Shown: positions 25,556 through 37,800 of the stretch, in pieces
Layout: the number at the start of each line of letters is the position of its first letter
How positions within the stretch are numbered: position 1 is the stretch's first letter
Source of the DNA: Glandiceps talaboti
Lineage: Eukaryota; Hemichordata; Enteropneusta; Spengelidae
Reading direction: 5' to 3'
Assembly: GCF_964340395.1 (NCBI RefSeq)
Contig: NC_135565.1
Location: forward strand, 779,001-843,000
DNA length: 64,000 bases
Translations under genes and position numbers: made by a program
Notes under the pieces: model-generated
Databases searched by the model: none
The model's input: only the letters and a program-made list of their open reading frames with translations
What the model was told of the DNA's origin: nothing

Positions 25556-28500
25556 TGGTCGGAATAGCTCCGCTATGTAGAAGTCACCAGATTCTATTGT
25601 TCAGGTCCTCCACTATGCAGTAAATTACGTTGTAGCAAAGTAATAAAGTGGTTAGTGGTTTCATATGATGACTCACACACAGTCACTTTAGAACACAGAT
25701 ATTTTGAATTCTGAATATAACGAATTGTCTAATTTGAATTATTTTGAACATTCTGAGAGTGAATTTTATTATGATCGACAACAGCAGATGAATGATATCT
25801 TGACAGTTATACAAAATAAATAAAGTCTAGTTGGCTGATTTCTAATATCATGTCGGTCAAAATAAGCATGCATCTAATTTACATATTTAAGGAATGCAAT
25901 AAAAAATTCATCAAAAATAGAAAAGAACATGAACTGACTTGAAATTAACAAATCTAAGTAATCTATGCTGTGCGCATATACATGGCAGATGTTAAAGCAA
26001 TCTGACAAGTAGTATTTGAGAAAGATGATGAAAGTGTCATTTTCGACAAAAAATTCATTTAAAATTGAAAATGGCATAGATCAACTTGGCATAAAGAAAT
26101 CTGAATAGCCTCCCCCATAAAAACTTGCAGACAAAATATCAAAGTATTTTGACTGTTGGTTTTGGTAGCGATGTAATAAAGTTGTTATTTTTTGTATTTT
26201 TATACCATAGTCACCATTTTATTAATAAATTTACTGTTATGAAAATTACACAAAATTTTAATAATGAATGAAATAAACTAGGGATCTAAAATAATTTCGA
26301 ATTTCAATTTTCTAACAAATTTACCAAAAACACTGTCCATAAGCTTAATTGACAACAACATTCAACTTGTAGTAGACACAACATTTAATTTTACGGAGTG
26401 TCTTGTGACTGGCGCCTGTCAGCAGACTTGGCCAATTCTTTTTCATCATTCCATTGTATTTAAACCTTGTACTTGACATTTCGCAATATTTATAATTCTC
26501 AACAAAATACCTCAACATGCTTCACCTCGCTCGTACTCAAAGCAGCCCCGGTATGATCACTGACATGACTAGAGAGAACCTTTTTGGATTTACATGTAAA
26601 ACGGGGAAAGATACACAAAACATAATGCAAAATCTGAAGCCAAATTAAAGTTGTAATTATTTTAATTATTTTTACTTGCCAAATATTTGCATTTTGGAAA
26701 TGGCAAGACATGTTCATGTCGTTTACATCACAGACAACTAACACTAGTTTATATCTGTGTTTACATGTAAACTGTCGGCCATTAAACAAAGTTTGTCGAT
26801 TCACTGTACGTACTGCTATGGCCTAGGCATGCCTTGCCTTGCTTACGCAAGTTGTCTTCATTCTAGTTCACTGTCACTCCAAATTGCACGTCAATATAGA
26901 ATTAATCACAAGTTACATGTTATCTGAAAACACCAAACTTTTATACTGGGTTTGAAGTGTGATTTTAGTGAGTACCGAACTCCAACGTTGCTGCTTGCTG
27001 TGGAAAATCGCCCGGTCAAACGAGGCCAGCTTCAACTTCCGGGTCAAATCAGTCGTTTTCTACCGAAAATTCTTGAACGGACCGTTACACAACGATCCTA
27101 CTAAATTTACTTGCCATGGTTATTTAAAACACATAAAAATCCACCTTTTTATGAAATTTGTAAACTTTCCGGTCCGTATTGAGGAAACTATGAGCGAAAA
27201 ACCGGGTCGAAATTTCAGGGCCTCAAGTATATGTTGCGAATTCGTCGGAAAATCGGTATTCCTAAATGTAATGCCAAAATTTATTTTGCTGGCACAAAAG
27301 AAGAGATGTCAGTTGAGGTTTAGGCGTTTACTTTACAGTATCTAAAATGGTGGACTCTCTTGAAAGTTATGGTGAGTTGAAAATACCCAAAAATAAGGCC
27401 TGTGAGCAGCCATTCAAAGTGTAACGGTTGCTAGATCTGGAGGATAGATTGTATGCTAATGAGGGTATTGCGGACTGGCTGATTATGTAGAAGGGGTGCA
27501 GAATTTGGATTTGAAGTTTACAAGCCTGTTTCGAACAAACACTTGTCATTTGGGTGCACAATACGTAGAATTATGACTATAGCACATATTACATTGCTTG
27601 TTTGACATCAATAGTGTCTTTTGAAAAGTGGCAGTTTACAATACACTTACTGTCGCAGTTTTCGGACAGGGTCAAGTTATTCGACGATTACTATTGGATA
27701 AAAACTGCAAAAAAGTAACACCCATCATTGCTGCTTAGACATTTCCTTTAGGGTCTTTTTCAACCGGGTTTATAGTGAGAAGTAACTTTGTGGATGACGT
27801 AGTCCCCGAATTTATAACCCTACATCGATGACTTAGTAATCGGACGACAGTATTGGTAATCGGACACGAACTTCCACACTGATTTACGTATTTGTTGCGT
27901 AAATTAAGAATTTCGCCACTCCATTTGATTTAAATATTGGGAAAAAACATTGGTATTGTGATATTTTAATCACCGTAACACTAAAGTTGATTGTTTTTGC
28001 AGAGGAAATATCATGAACACTGTCCTACTACCGAATTCGACCCCGGGATTTGTTCACAGTTCATGGCGCTGCTTGGCAGTCTATGTTTTGGGCACGTAAA
28101 TGTGAGCACTGTCCGTTATCTGATACACTTCTTTGCTCCAGATACGTAACATATTTTCGCTCAAAAAACATCAAGATTTCATGGAAAATGTCATCTAGTT
28201 CGAACGGAGCGCTGGGAGAAAACTATTACTGAAATATTTGTAGATTTAAATAAGAGCGAAATGATATTGAAGTGATTTTGTAATATTTCCGCATACTTTG
28301 CTGTAGCGAAAACACTGGCAACTGCGGCAGTGTTGTCACATACGGTAACTTTGTGATCGCCGATATTAGTGCTCTCAAAACCGATACCACAAGATTAGTG
28401 TTGAATCAAAATTGCAGTATTGCCTGATCTTTCGTACGAATGCTTGAGCATGTCAATATGGCAGTTCCGGAGAAAACGACGACAATCGCAGGACTAGTCG

Positions 28501-29110
28501 ATATCTGTCCGAAAAAAGAGTCTGTCCGAAAACTACGACAGTGAGTGTATGGCGTCGGTCACAATGCTCATTAACATATTAATTTTTTTGTTAAATTGAC
28601 TTGAAATTAACAAATCTGAGTAAGCTACCCTCTGCGCATCAACACACCAGATATCAAAGCAATCTGACAAGTAGTATTTGAGGAGATGATGAAAATATCA
28701 TTTTTTGAAAAAAAGTCATAAAAAATTGAAAATGGCACAGATCAACTTGGCATGAACAAATCTGCATAGCCTCCCCCCAGGGAACATGCACACCAAATAT
28801 CGAAGAATTCCGACTGTCACTTTCGGAGTAGAAAGTGAAAATATAAAAGTTTGACGGACACCTATGATTCACTCTACTCTCTATACCTCAATACCCACCT
28901 ATACCTAAAGCTACGCTTTCAGCTTTCGCTGACAGCGGAGCTAATAAAAAGTTGACGGACACCAATGATTCACCTATACTCTATACCTCTATACCCACCT
29001 ATACCTAAAGCTACGCTTTCAGCTTTCGCTGACAGCGGAGCTAACAAAAGTTGACAAACGGACGCGTGGCTGGCGGACAGACAACGATGGAGAATCAACC
29101 TATCTGTAAA
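25556..29110. mobile_element. Interspersed repeat element, copy 1, with nested MITE
   Basis: Strong similarity to 61254-64000 in the same orientation, for example aataaagtggttagtggttt, gtggaaaatcgcccggtcaa and cctcccc-ccagggaaca. Shared blocks run from a start containing aatagctccgct to an end with two roughly 120-bp tandem blocks that carry agctttcgctgacagcggag. agctccgct near the start and its reverse complement agcggagct near the end suggest short terminal inversions. Short open frames (26959-27345) are not conserved in frame between the two copies, so no protein is claimed. Confidence 0.8.
27644..28547. mobile_element. Non-autonomous Tc1/mariner-like element nested in the repeat
   Basis: The element is 904 bp with 26-bp terminal inverted repeats containing ACTGTCG and AGTTTTCGGACAG, two mismatches between ends. 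It is flanked by TA on both sides. The related repeat copy at 61254-64000 lacks it, running straight from gtggcagttta to the downstream sequence apart from a short filler. No transposase is visible. Confidence 0.88.
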
Positions 29111-29537
29111 GCTGCGCTGTCAGCTTTCACCGCCAGCAGAGCTTGACCATGTTTAGTGACCGTTTTCCTTTACAAAATCATCATGATGATGGCATTTAAA
29201 TGATTTAAATACAAACACTGAAAACTTCTAAATAACGTGGGTTTTTAGTTGATAATATAGCAAAACAGTTCTCTTTTAAAGGGTGAAAAGTTCAATATGT
29301 AAATTAAACTGAAAATTATAATAATTAATATTTTATAAAAACAAACCATAGAAAGACACTCTTGTCAACATAAAATGAAAACTAAATATTCAGCAATCAG
29401 TTATGATTTTAACTCTAAGTGAAAACACATCAATTTGAAGCATTCAACACTTTACCAGTAAATCATGTATCTAGAAGATGAAAAGTTCAAATGGTATTTT
29501 ACACTAAAACCTAGAATTAAAGTACATAGTGACTTAC
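29111..29537. other. AT-rich intron 6 near exon 6 donor; nothing seen
   Basis: Low-complexity AT-rich intron with no repeat of exon 6 and no open frame of note. Confidence 0.6.
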
Positions 29538-29670
29538 CTTCATGAGATTAATAATAGTAAATCGATAACGTATTCCAGGTCTAGCATTATGTACACGGAA
29601 ATAATACCATTGAGTATGTTTCTTGGTATACAGGTCGTAACGAAGGTGTAATTCGTATTCATTGTCTGTC
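29538..29670 (-). CDS. AGBL2/3-like: CCP gene exon 6 (HTQWYYFRV)
   Basis: The exon is 133 nt with acceptor cttatttccag and donor gtaagtc. It encodes TDNEYELHLRYDLYTKKHTQ, WYYFRVHNARPGIRYRFTII and NLMK. The DLYTxKHTQWYYFRV and YRFTIINLMKP segments are diagnostic for CCP2/CCP3-type proteins. It ends in phase 0. Unlike exons 1, 5, 7 and 9, it has no donor-spanning repeat after it. Confidence 0.97.
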
Positions 29671-29757
29671 CTGGAAATAAGACAACAGTCATAGGGGATA
29701 GATCAGATGGCAAGGAACTAACTTTTATAATAAATTATTGGAAATACTACATGGAAA

Positions 29758-30752
29758 TACTATGGTAACTACTAATTTACCTTACCTTAGGACTACATAA
29801 TGTACCTTACCTTATACAGATTACCACTTTATAATGTACCTTACCTTATACAGATTACCACTTTATAATGTACCTTACCTTATACAGATTACCACTTTAT
29901 AATGTACCTTACCTTATACAGATTACCACTTTATAATGTACCTTACCTTTGGATTGCCTTATACAAATTACCACTTTATAATTTACCTTACCTTATACAG
30001 ATCACCACTTTATAATTTACCTTACCTTATACAGATTACCACTTTATAATTTACCTTACCTTATACAGATTACTTAAATTATAATTTACCTTACCTTATA
30101 CAAATTACCACTTTATAATTTACCTTACCTTAAACAGATTACCACTTTATAATTTACCTTACCTTATACAGATTACCACTTTATAATTTACCTTACCTTA
30201 TACAGATTACCACTTTATAATTTACCTTACCTTATACAGATTACTTTATAATTTACCTTACCTTAAACAGATTACTTTATAATTTACCTTACCTTATACA
30301 GATTACCACTTTATAATTTACCTTACCTTATACAGATTACCACTTTATAATTTACCTTACCTTATACAGATTACTTTATAATTTACCTTACCTTATACAG
30401 ATTACCACTTTATAATTTACCTTACCTTATACAGATTACCACTTTATAATTTACCTTACCTTATACAGATTACCACTTTATAATTTACCTTACCTTATAC
30501 AGATTACTTTATAATTTACCTTACCTTAAACAGATTACTTTATAATTTACCTTACCTTATACAGATTACCACTTTATAATTTACCTTACCTTATACAGAT
30601 TACCACTTTATAATTACCTTACCCTATACAGAATACCACTTTATAATTTACCTTACCCTATACAGAATACCACTTTATAATTTACCTTACCCTATACAGA
30701 ATACCACTTTATAATTTACCTTACCCTATACAGAATACCACTTTATAATGTA
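29758..30752 (-). repeat. About 34-bp minisatellite derived from exon 5 end plus 5' splice site
   Basis: Sense-strand units read AAAGTGGTAATCTGTATAAG then gtaaggtaaattataa, matching exon 5 (AAAGTGGTAATCTTTATAAG) and its intron (gtaagctacattataa) but lacking the exon's last 11 nt. A unit at about 29932-29985 still has those bases (gcaatccaaag before gtaagg), so it is an intermediate. Some units are shortened to 29 bp. About 30 units. Confidence 0.92.
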
Positions 30753-30758
30753 GCTTAC

Positions 30759-30892
30759 CTTTGGACTGCCTTATAAAGATTACCACTTTCAAAGCGAGAC
30801 TCAAATACCAGAGTTGTGTCTTCTGGGCCATTCAGTTTAACAGCACGTATACTACAACCATTGCGATTACCACCAACACGGGATCTCAAAAA
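30759..30892 (-). CDS. AGBL2/3-like: CCP gene exon 5 (SRVGGNRN...RFESGNL)
   Basis: The exon is 134 nt with acceptor gttttaag and donor gtaagct. It encodes FLRSRVGGNRNGCSIRAVKL, then NGPEDTTLVFESRFESGNLY and KAVQ. The FESRFESGNL motif is one of the most conserved signatures of the CCP N-terminal domain. The last codon, Arg, is split with exon 6. The 3' end of this exon is the source of the array at 29760-30752. Confidence 0.96.
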
Positions 30893-31572
30893 CTTAAAAC
30901 AAGACAGGAATGTGTTATATATTGTATTATCTAGAATAAAATGTACTTCAACCATTACTGCTGTTACCAAAAACATGGGACCTCAAAACAAGGAAACAAA
31001 GTTAGTAATTTATAATTCATTGTCATTGTCGAGCTTCACATATTCATTACAGTCACTATGATCACCTCCATCGTATAGTCAAGTGAGTTACGCTAAAGCA
31101 ACATTTAATTTTTACCCCTGACAGCATTAGTTTAATCATAGACCCTCCACCACCTCTGGTGGAGGGTCTATGGTTTAATGGCATTGGAAAGTTGATATAA
31201 ACATGATCACATTATTGTATCCTAACATGACACCAACTGAAGATTAATGAGCATCTATTGCAATGAAGTAACCAATTACACTGTCTGTCGGTGTGGGATA
31301 GATTACTAATGACAAGCACTGTTCAGTCTTTCCGCAGCGGGTGGGTTTAGCTGTCGCTTTGACCACATGTATACGTGGAGAGGCTGGTGATTGTAGAAAA
31401 TGCAGACAGTTATAGGACTAGTTGAATGTTGTTACTACATCTGCTCCAAACGTACCATAATAATCCATAATCCTATCAAGTCAGCCAGATTTTAATCATT
31501 TTCATTTGTAATGCATTATTTGTGACTGCTACCATACCAGTACATGCCAAGTATTGTAACAAATGACATTGA
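30893..31572. other. Intron 4 next to exon 5 acceptor, with a perfect hairpin
   Basis: Unique sequence apart from a near-perfect inverted repeat at 31138-31175 (catagaccctccacca, short loop, then its complement). It is probably a remnant of a foldback transposon. No gene seen. Confidence 0.6.
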
Positions 31573-33250
31573 CAACAAAAACTGTTGATAACTGACTTTA
31601 CATTCCAGTAATCTGTAATGATAACTGACCTCAGTATATGAATACATTCCAGTATACTGTGTTGATAACTGACCTCAGTACATGAATACATTCCAGTATA
31701 CTGTGTTGATAACTGACCTCAGTATATGAATACATTCCAGTATTCTGTATTGATAAATGACCTCAGTACATGAATACATTCCAGTATACTGTGTTGATAA
31801 CTGACCTCAGTACATGAATACATTCCAGTATTCTGTATTGATAACTGACCTCAGTATATGAATACATTCCAGTATTCTATGTTGATAACTGACCTCAGTA
31901 CATGAATACATTCCAGTATTCTGTATTGATAAATGACCTCAGTATATGAATACATTCCAGTATTCTATGTTGATAACTGACCTCAGTACATGAATACATT
32001 CCAGTATTCTGTATTGATAACTGACCTCAGTATATGAATACATTCCAGTATTCTATGTTGATAACTGACCTCAGTACATGAATACATTCCAGTATACTGT
32101 GTTGATAACTGACCTCAGTATATGAATACATTCCAGTATTCTGTGTTGATAACTGACCTCAGTATATGAATACATTCCAGTATTCTATGTTGATAACTGA
32201 CCTCAGTAGAGGAATACATTCCAGTATTCTGTGTTGATAACTGACCTCAGTATATGAATACATTCCAGTATTCTGTATTGATAAATGACCTCAGTATATG
32301 AATACATTCCAGTATTCTGTATTGATAACTGACCTCAGTATATGAATACATTCCAGTATTCTATGTTGATAACTGACCTCAGTACATGAATACATTCCAG
32401 TATTCTGTATTGATAAATGACCTCAGTATATGAATACATTCCAGTATTCTATGTTGATAACTGACCTCAGTACACGAATACATTCCAGTATTCTATGTTG
32501 ATAACCGACCTCAGCACAGGAATATATTCCAATATCCTGTTTTGATAACTGACCTCAGTACAGGAATACATTCCAGTATTCTATGTTGATAACCGACCTC
32601 AGTACATGAATACATTCCAGGAGTCTGGTATAGAAATACATTCCAGTATTCTGTGTTGATAACTGACCTCAGTACATGAATACATTCCAGGAGTCTGGTA
32701 TAGAAATACATTCCAGTATTCTATGTTGATAACCGACCTCAGTACATGAATACATTCCAGGAGTCTGGTATAGAAATACATTCCAGTATCCTGTGTTGAT
32801 AACTGACCTCAGTACATGAATACATTCCAGGAGTCTGGTATAGAAATACATTCCAGTATTCTGTGTTGATAACTGACCTCAGTACAGCAACACATTCCAG
32901 TATTCTGTGTTGATAACTGACCTCAGTAGAGGAATACATTCCAGTATTCTGTGTTGATAACTGACCTCAGTATATGAATACATTCCAGTATTCTGTATTG
33001 ATAACTGACCTCAGTACATGAATACATTCCAGTATTCTATGTTGATAACTGACCTCAGTACATGAATACATTCCAGTATTCTGTATTGATAACTGACCTC
33101 AGTACATGAATACATTCCAGTATACTGTGTTGATAACTGACCTCAGTACATGAATACATTCCAGTATTCTATGTTGATAACTGACCTCAGTACATGAATA
33201 CATTCCAGTATTCTATGTTGATAACTGACCTCAGTACATGAATACATTCC
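31573..33250. repeat. 44-bp minisatellite, about 37 copies
   Basis: The unit contains tgataactgacctcagtata and tgaatacattccagtattct. From 32600 to 32850 it alternates with a 26-bp insert (aggagtctggtatagaaata), giving a 70-bp higher-order unit. It lies in intron 4, with no match to exon 4 or 5. Confidence 0.95.
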
Positions 33251-33911
33251 ACTTTCTACTAAACAGGGATGCTTGTTACAGGATGTAATGTTTAAGCATT
33301 GACTAATCTTCTGTTCTCATTGTTTACTTTCTAATCCAACACTTTTACAACATGCCTTTGTAACCTTAAGTAATTCTACAAGGAATTATTACTTGTTTGA
33401 AGTCAACAGTTAATCTAAAAGAATGATTCGCTGAAAGTTTTTAATAACTGACCTACATGCTAGGGCTAAATACCTGCATATCCCAGCATTTCTACGTAAA
33501 CTATTATAGTAAAAAAAAGATGTAAACTGAATGTCTTCCGTAAGGGCAAAGCTTTGAGATTGTCATTCCTACAGACAAATGTTGGAATACAACAGAACAT
33601 ATGTAATAAGTTTGTTTTTTTCTCATTCATTGCTATTTGCCCATAGCTGGGTTTTTTTTCATGTTTGTCCAGCCAATTCAGTCTGCAGATGAAAGGGAAA
33701 ACACAAAAGTAGCTCTCCCTACGTTAATTGCCACCAGTGAAGACAACTGCAAAACTAATCATGAACTAGCCTATGACATATGCCCCACATACACACTTGC
33801 TGTAAAGTACTAAATAAAAAGAACAGTAACTGCAATGATAAGTAGATTGATTAACATTTGTTGAGAATGTTTTTAAAAAAACTGCATCATCACACCACTT
33901 TAGACAACATT
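33251..33911. other. Intron 4 unique sequence; nothing seen
   Basis: AT-rich with a few homopolymer runs. No open frame or repeat of note. Confidence 0.6.
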
Positions 33912-34725
33912 TCCTAATAATAATAATACTAATAATAAACATTTATATAGCGCCATATACATTGTATCCTTGACAGTGCTCATAGGCGCTTCACATTTGA
34001 AATAAATCAAAAGCTACTGCAATTACAAGTATGGCTGTAAAAAAAAAACAGCAACGTTATAATGATTTAAAATGATTTAAAGAGTACATCTAAATCGACT
34101 AAATCTAAATAAATGATTGGTAAGACTAATACAGTTTAGATTACACACTGTAAATCTGGGTGAAAAGGTGAGTTTTCAACTTGCGTTTGAAAGTGTCAAT
34201 TTCTGTGCATTGTCTGATGTGACATGGGAGATTGTTCCAAAGCTTCGGTGCAGCGTAGTAGAAGGCGCGATTTCCAAACGACTTTGATGCAACTCTCGGT
34301 ACAACTAGTTGTTGTTGATTACTCGAACGAAGGCAGCGGGCTGGTTTATACACAGTGAGAAGATCACACAGATATGATGGGGCGGCACCGTTGAGGACGC
34401 GATAGGTCAGGAGTAGGATCTTGAATTTGATTCGTTCGGTTATTGGAAGCCAAAGGAGTTTACGTAATACGTCGGTGATGTGGTCATGTTTCTTTGTTCT
34501 GGTAATAAGACGAGCCGAGGTGTTCTGGATGAGTTGGAGTTTGTTTATATTTCGTTGGGTGATGCCGTAGAGGAGACTATTTCCATAGTCTAGTCTGGAT
34601 GTTACTAACACATGCACCAGGTGTTTGGCTGTGTCTTCAGTTAGATATTTCCGAATTGCACTAATATTCCTGATGTGAAAATAAGCTGCTTTGCAAAGTG
34701 CATTTACTTGATTGTCCTAATGAGA
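33912..34725 (-). pseudogene. 5'-truncated CR1/L2-like LINE: reverse transcriptase C-terminus and 3' UTR
   Basis: The minus strand encodes the end of a non-LTR retrotransposon ORF2, open from about 34720 to the stop at 34141. Recognisable segments are SRLDYGNSLLYG, LQLIQNTSARLITRTKKHDH, LLWLPITERIKFKILLLTYR, LNGAAPSYL and APKLWNNLP. These are typical of the region after the catalytic reverse-transcriptase motifs in CR1/L2-type elements. Downstream is a 3' UTR with the widespread tatatagcgcc motif and a (TAA)n-like tail at 33916-33940. The catalytic core is absent, so it is a dead 5'-truncated copy. Its minus orientation matches the host gene. Confidence 0.92.
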
Positions 34726-34837
34726 AACTATTTTTTCCTTTTTAGTGGCCTACCAAAATATGCCAATAACTTATTAAAACTACAAGCTACATCAATAATG
34801 TATCAATAATGTATAGGTTAATCTGGCTATACTTTAC

Positions 34838-37800
34838 TACAATAGATATAAGTGATACAAGCTACAATACAATTGATATAAGTGATACAAGTTGTACTGC
34901 AATTGATATAAGTGATACAGGCTATACTGCAATTGATATAAGTGATACAAGTTGTACTGCAATTGATATAAGTGATACAGGCTATACTGCAATTGATATA
35001 AGTGATACAGGCTATACTGCAATTGATATAAGTGATACAGGCTATACTGCAATTGATAAAAGTGATACAAGTTGTACTGCAATTGATATAAGTGATACAG
35101 GTTATACTGCAATTGATATAAGTGATACAGGCTATACAGCAATTGATATAAGTGATACAGGCTATACTGCAATTGATATAAGTGATACAAGTTGTACTGC
35201 AATTGATATAAGTGATACAGGTTATACTGCAATTGATATAAGTGATACAGGCTATACAGCAATTGATATAAGTGATACAAGTTGTACTGCAATTGATATA
35301 AGTGATACAGGTTATACTGCAATTGATATAAGTGATACAGGCTATACAGCAATTGATATAAGTGATACAGGCTATACTGCAATTGATATAAGTGATACAG
35401 GTTATACTGCAATTGATATAAGTGATACAAGTTGTACTGCAATTGATATAAGTGATACAGGTTATACTGCAATTGATATAAGTGATACAGGCTATACAGC
35501 AATTGATATAAGTGATGCAGGCTATACTGCAATTGATATAAGTGATACAGGCTATACTGCAATTGATATAAGTGATACAAGTTGTACTGCAATTGATATA
35601 AGTGATACAGGTTATACTGCAATTGATATAAGTGATACAGGCTATACAGCAATTGATATAAGTGATACAGGCTATACTGCAATTGATATAAGTGATACAG
35701 GCTATACTGCAATTGATATAAGTGATACAGGTTATACTGCAATTGATATAAGTGATACAAGTTGTACTGCAATTGATATAAGTGATACAGGTTATACTGC
35801 AATTGATATAAGTGATACAGGCTATACAGCAATTGATATAAGTGATACAGGCTATACTGCAATTGATATAAGTGATACAGGTTATACTGCAATTGATATA
35901 AGTGATACAAGTTGTACTGCAATTGATATAAGTGATACAGGTTATACTGCAATTGATATAAGTGATACAGGCTATACAGCAATTGATATAAGTGATACAG
36001 GTTATACTGCAATTGATATAAGTGATACAGGCTATACTGCAATTGATATAAGTGATACAGGTTATACTGCAATTGATATAAGTGATACAGGCTATACAGC
36101 AATTGATATAAGTGATACAGGTTATACTGCAATTGATATAAGTGATACAGGCTATACTGCAATTGATATAAGTGATACAGGTTATACTGCAATTGACATA
36201 AGTGATACAGGCTATACTGCAATTGATATAAGTGATACAAGTTGTACTGCAATTGACATAAGTGATACAGGTTATACTGCAATTGATATAAGTGATACAG
36301 GCTATACTGCAATTGATATAAGTGATACAGGCTATACTGCAATTGATATAAGTGATACAGGCTATACTGCAATTGATATAAGTGATACAAGTTGTACTGC
36401 AATTGACATTAAGTGATACAGGTTATACTGCAATTGATATAAGTGATACAGGCTATACTGCAATTGATATAAGTGATACAGGCTATACTGCAATTGATAT
36501 AAGTGATACAAGTTGTACTGCAATTGATATAAGTGATACAGGCTATACTGCAATTGATATAAGTGATACAGGCTATACTGCAATTGATATAAGTGATACA
36601 GGCTATACTGCAATTGATATAAGTGATACAAGTTGTACTGCAATTGATATAAGTGATACAGGTTATACTGCAATTGATATAAGTGATACAGGCTATACAG
36701 CAATTGATATAAGTGATACAGGCTATACTGCAATTGACATAAGTGATACAGGCTATACAGCAATTGATATAAGTGATACAGGTTGTACTGCAATTGATAT
36801 AAGTGATACAGGCTATACTGCAATTGATATAAGTGATACAGGTTATACTGCAATTGACATAAGTGATACAGGCTATACTGCAATTGACATAAGTGATACA
36901 GGTTATACTGCAATTGACATAAGTGATACAGGCTATACTGCAATTGACATAAGTGATACAGGCTATACTGCAATTGACATAAGTGATACAGGCTATACTG
37001 CAATTGATATAAGTGATACAGGTTGTACTGCAATTGATATAAGTGATACAGGCTATACTGCAATTGATATAAGTGATACAGGTTATACTGCAATTGACAT
37101 AAGTGATACAGGCTATACTGCAATTGACATAAGTGATACAGGCTATACTGCAATTGACATAAGTGATACAGGCTATACTGCAATTGATATAAGTGATACA
37201 GGCTATACTGCAATTCATATAAGTGATACAAGTTGTACTGCAATTGATATAAGTGATACAGGCTATACTGCAATTGATATAAGTGATACAGGCTATACAG
37301 CAATTGATATAAGTGATACAGGCTATACTGCAATTGACATAAGTGATACAGGCTATACAGCAATTGATATAAGTGATACAGGTTATACTGCAATTGACAT
37401 AAGTGATACAGGCTATACTGCAATTGATATAAGTGATACAGGCTATACTGCAATTGATATAAGTGATACAGGCTATACTGCAATTGATATAAGTGATACA
37501 GGTTATACTGCAATTGACATAAGTGATACAGGCTATACTGCAATTGACATAAGTGATACAGGCTATACTGCAATTGATATAAGTGATACAAGTTGTACTG
37601 CAATTGATATAAGTGATACAGGCTATACAGCAATTGATATAAGTGATACAGGCTATACTGCAATTGACATAAGTGATACAGGCTATACTGCAATTGATAT
37701 AAGTGATACAGGTTATACTGCAATTGACATAAGTGATACAGGCTATACTGCAATTGATATAAGTGATACAGGCTATACTGCAATTGATATAAGTGATACA

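Noticed and set aside
26959-27345. Possible protein of the repeated element (DPTKFTCHGYLKHIKIHLF)
   Set aside because: The second copy at 63012-63251 shares the segment but diverges in frame, as expected of non-coding repeat DNA.
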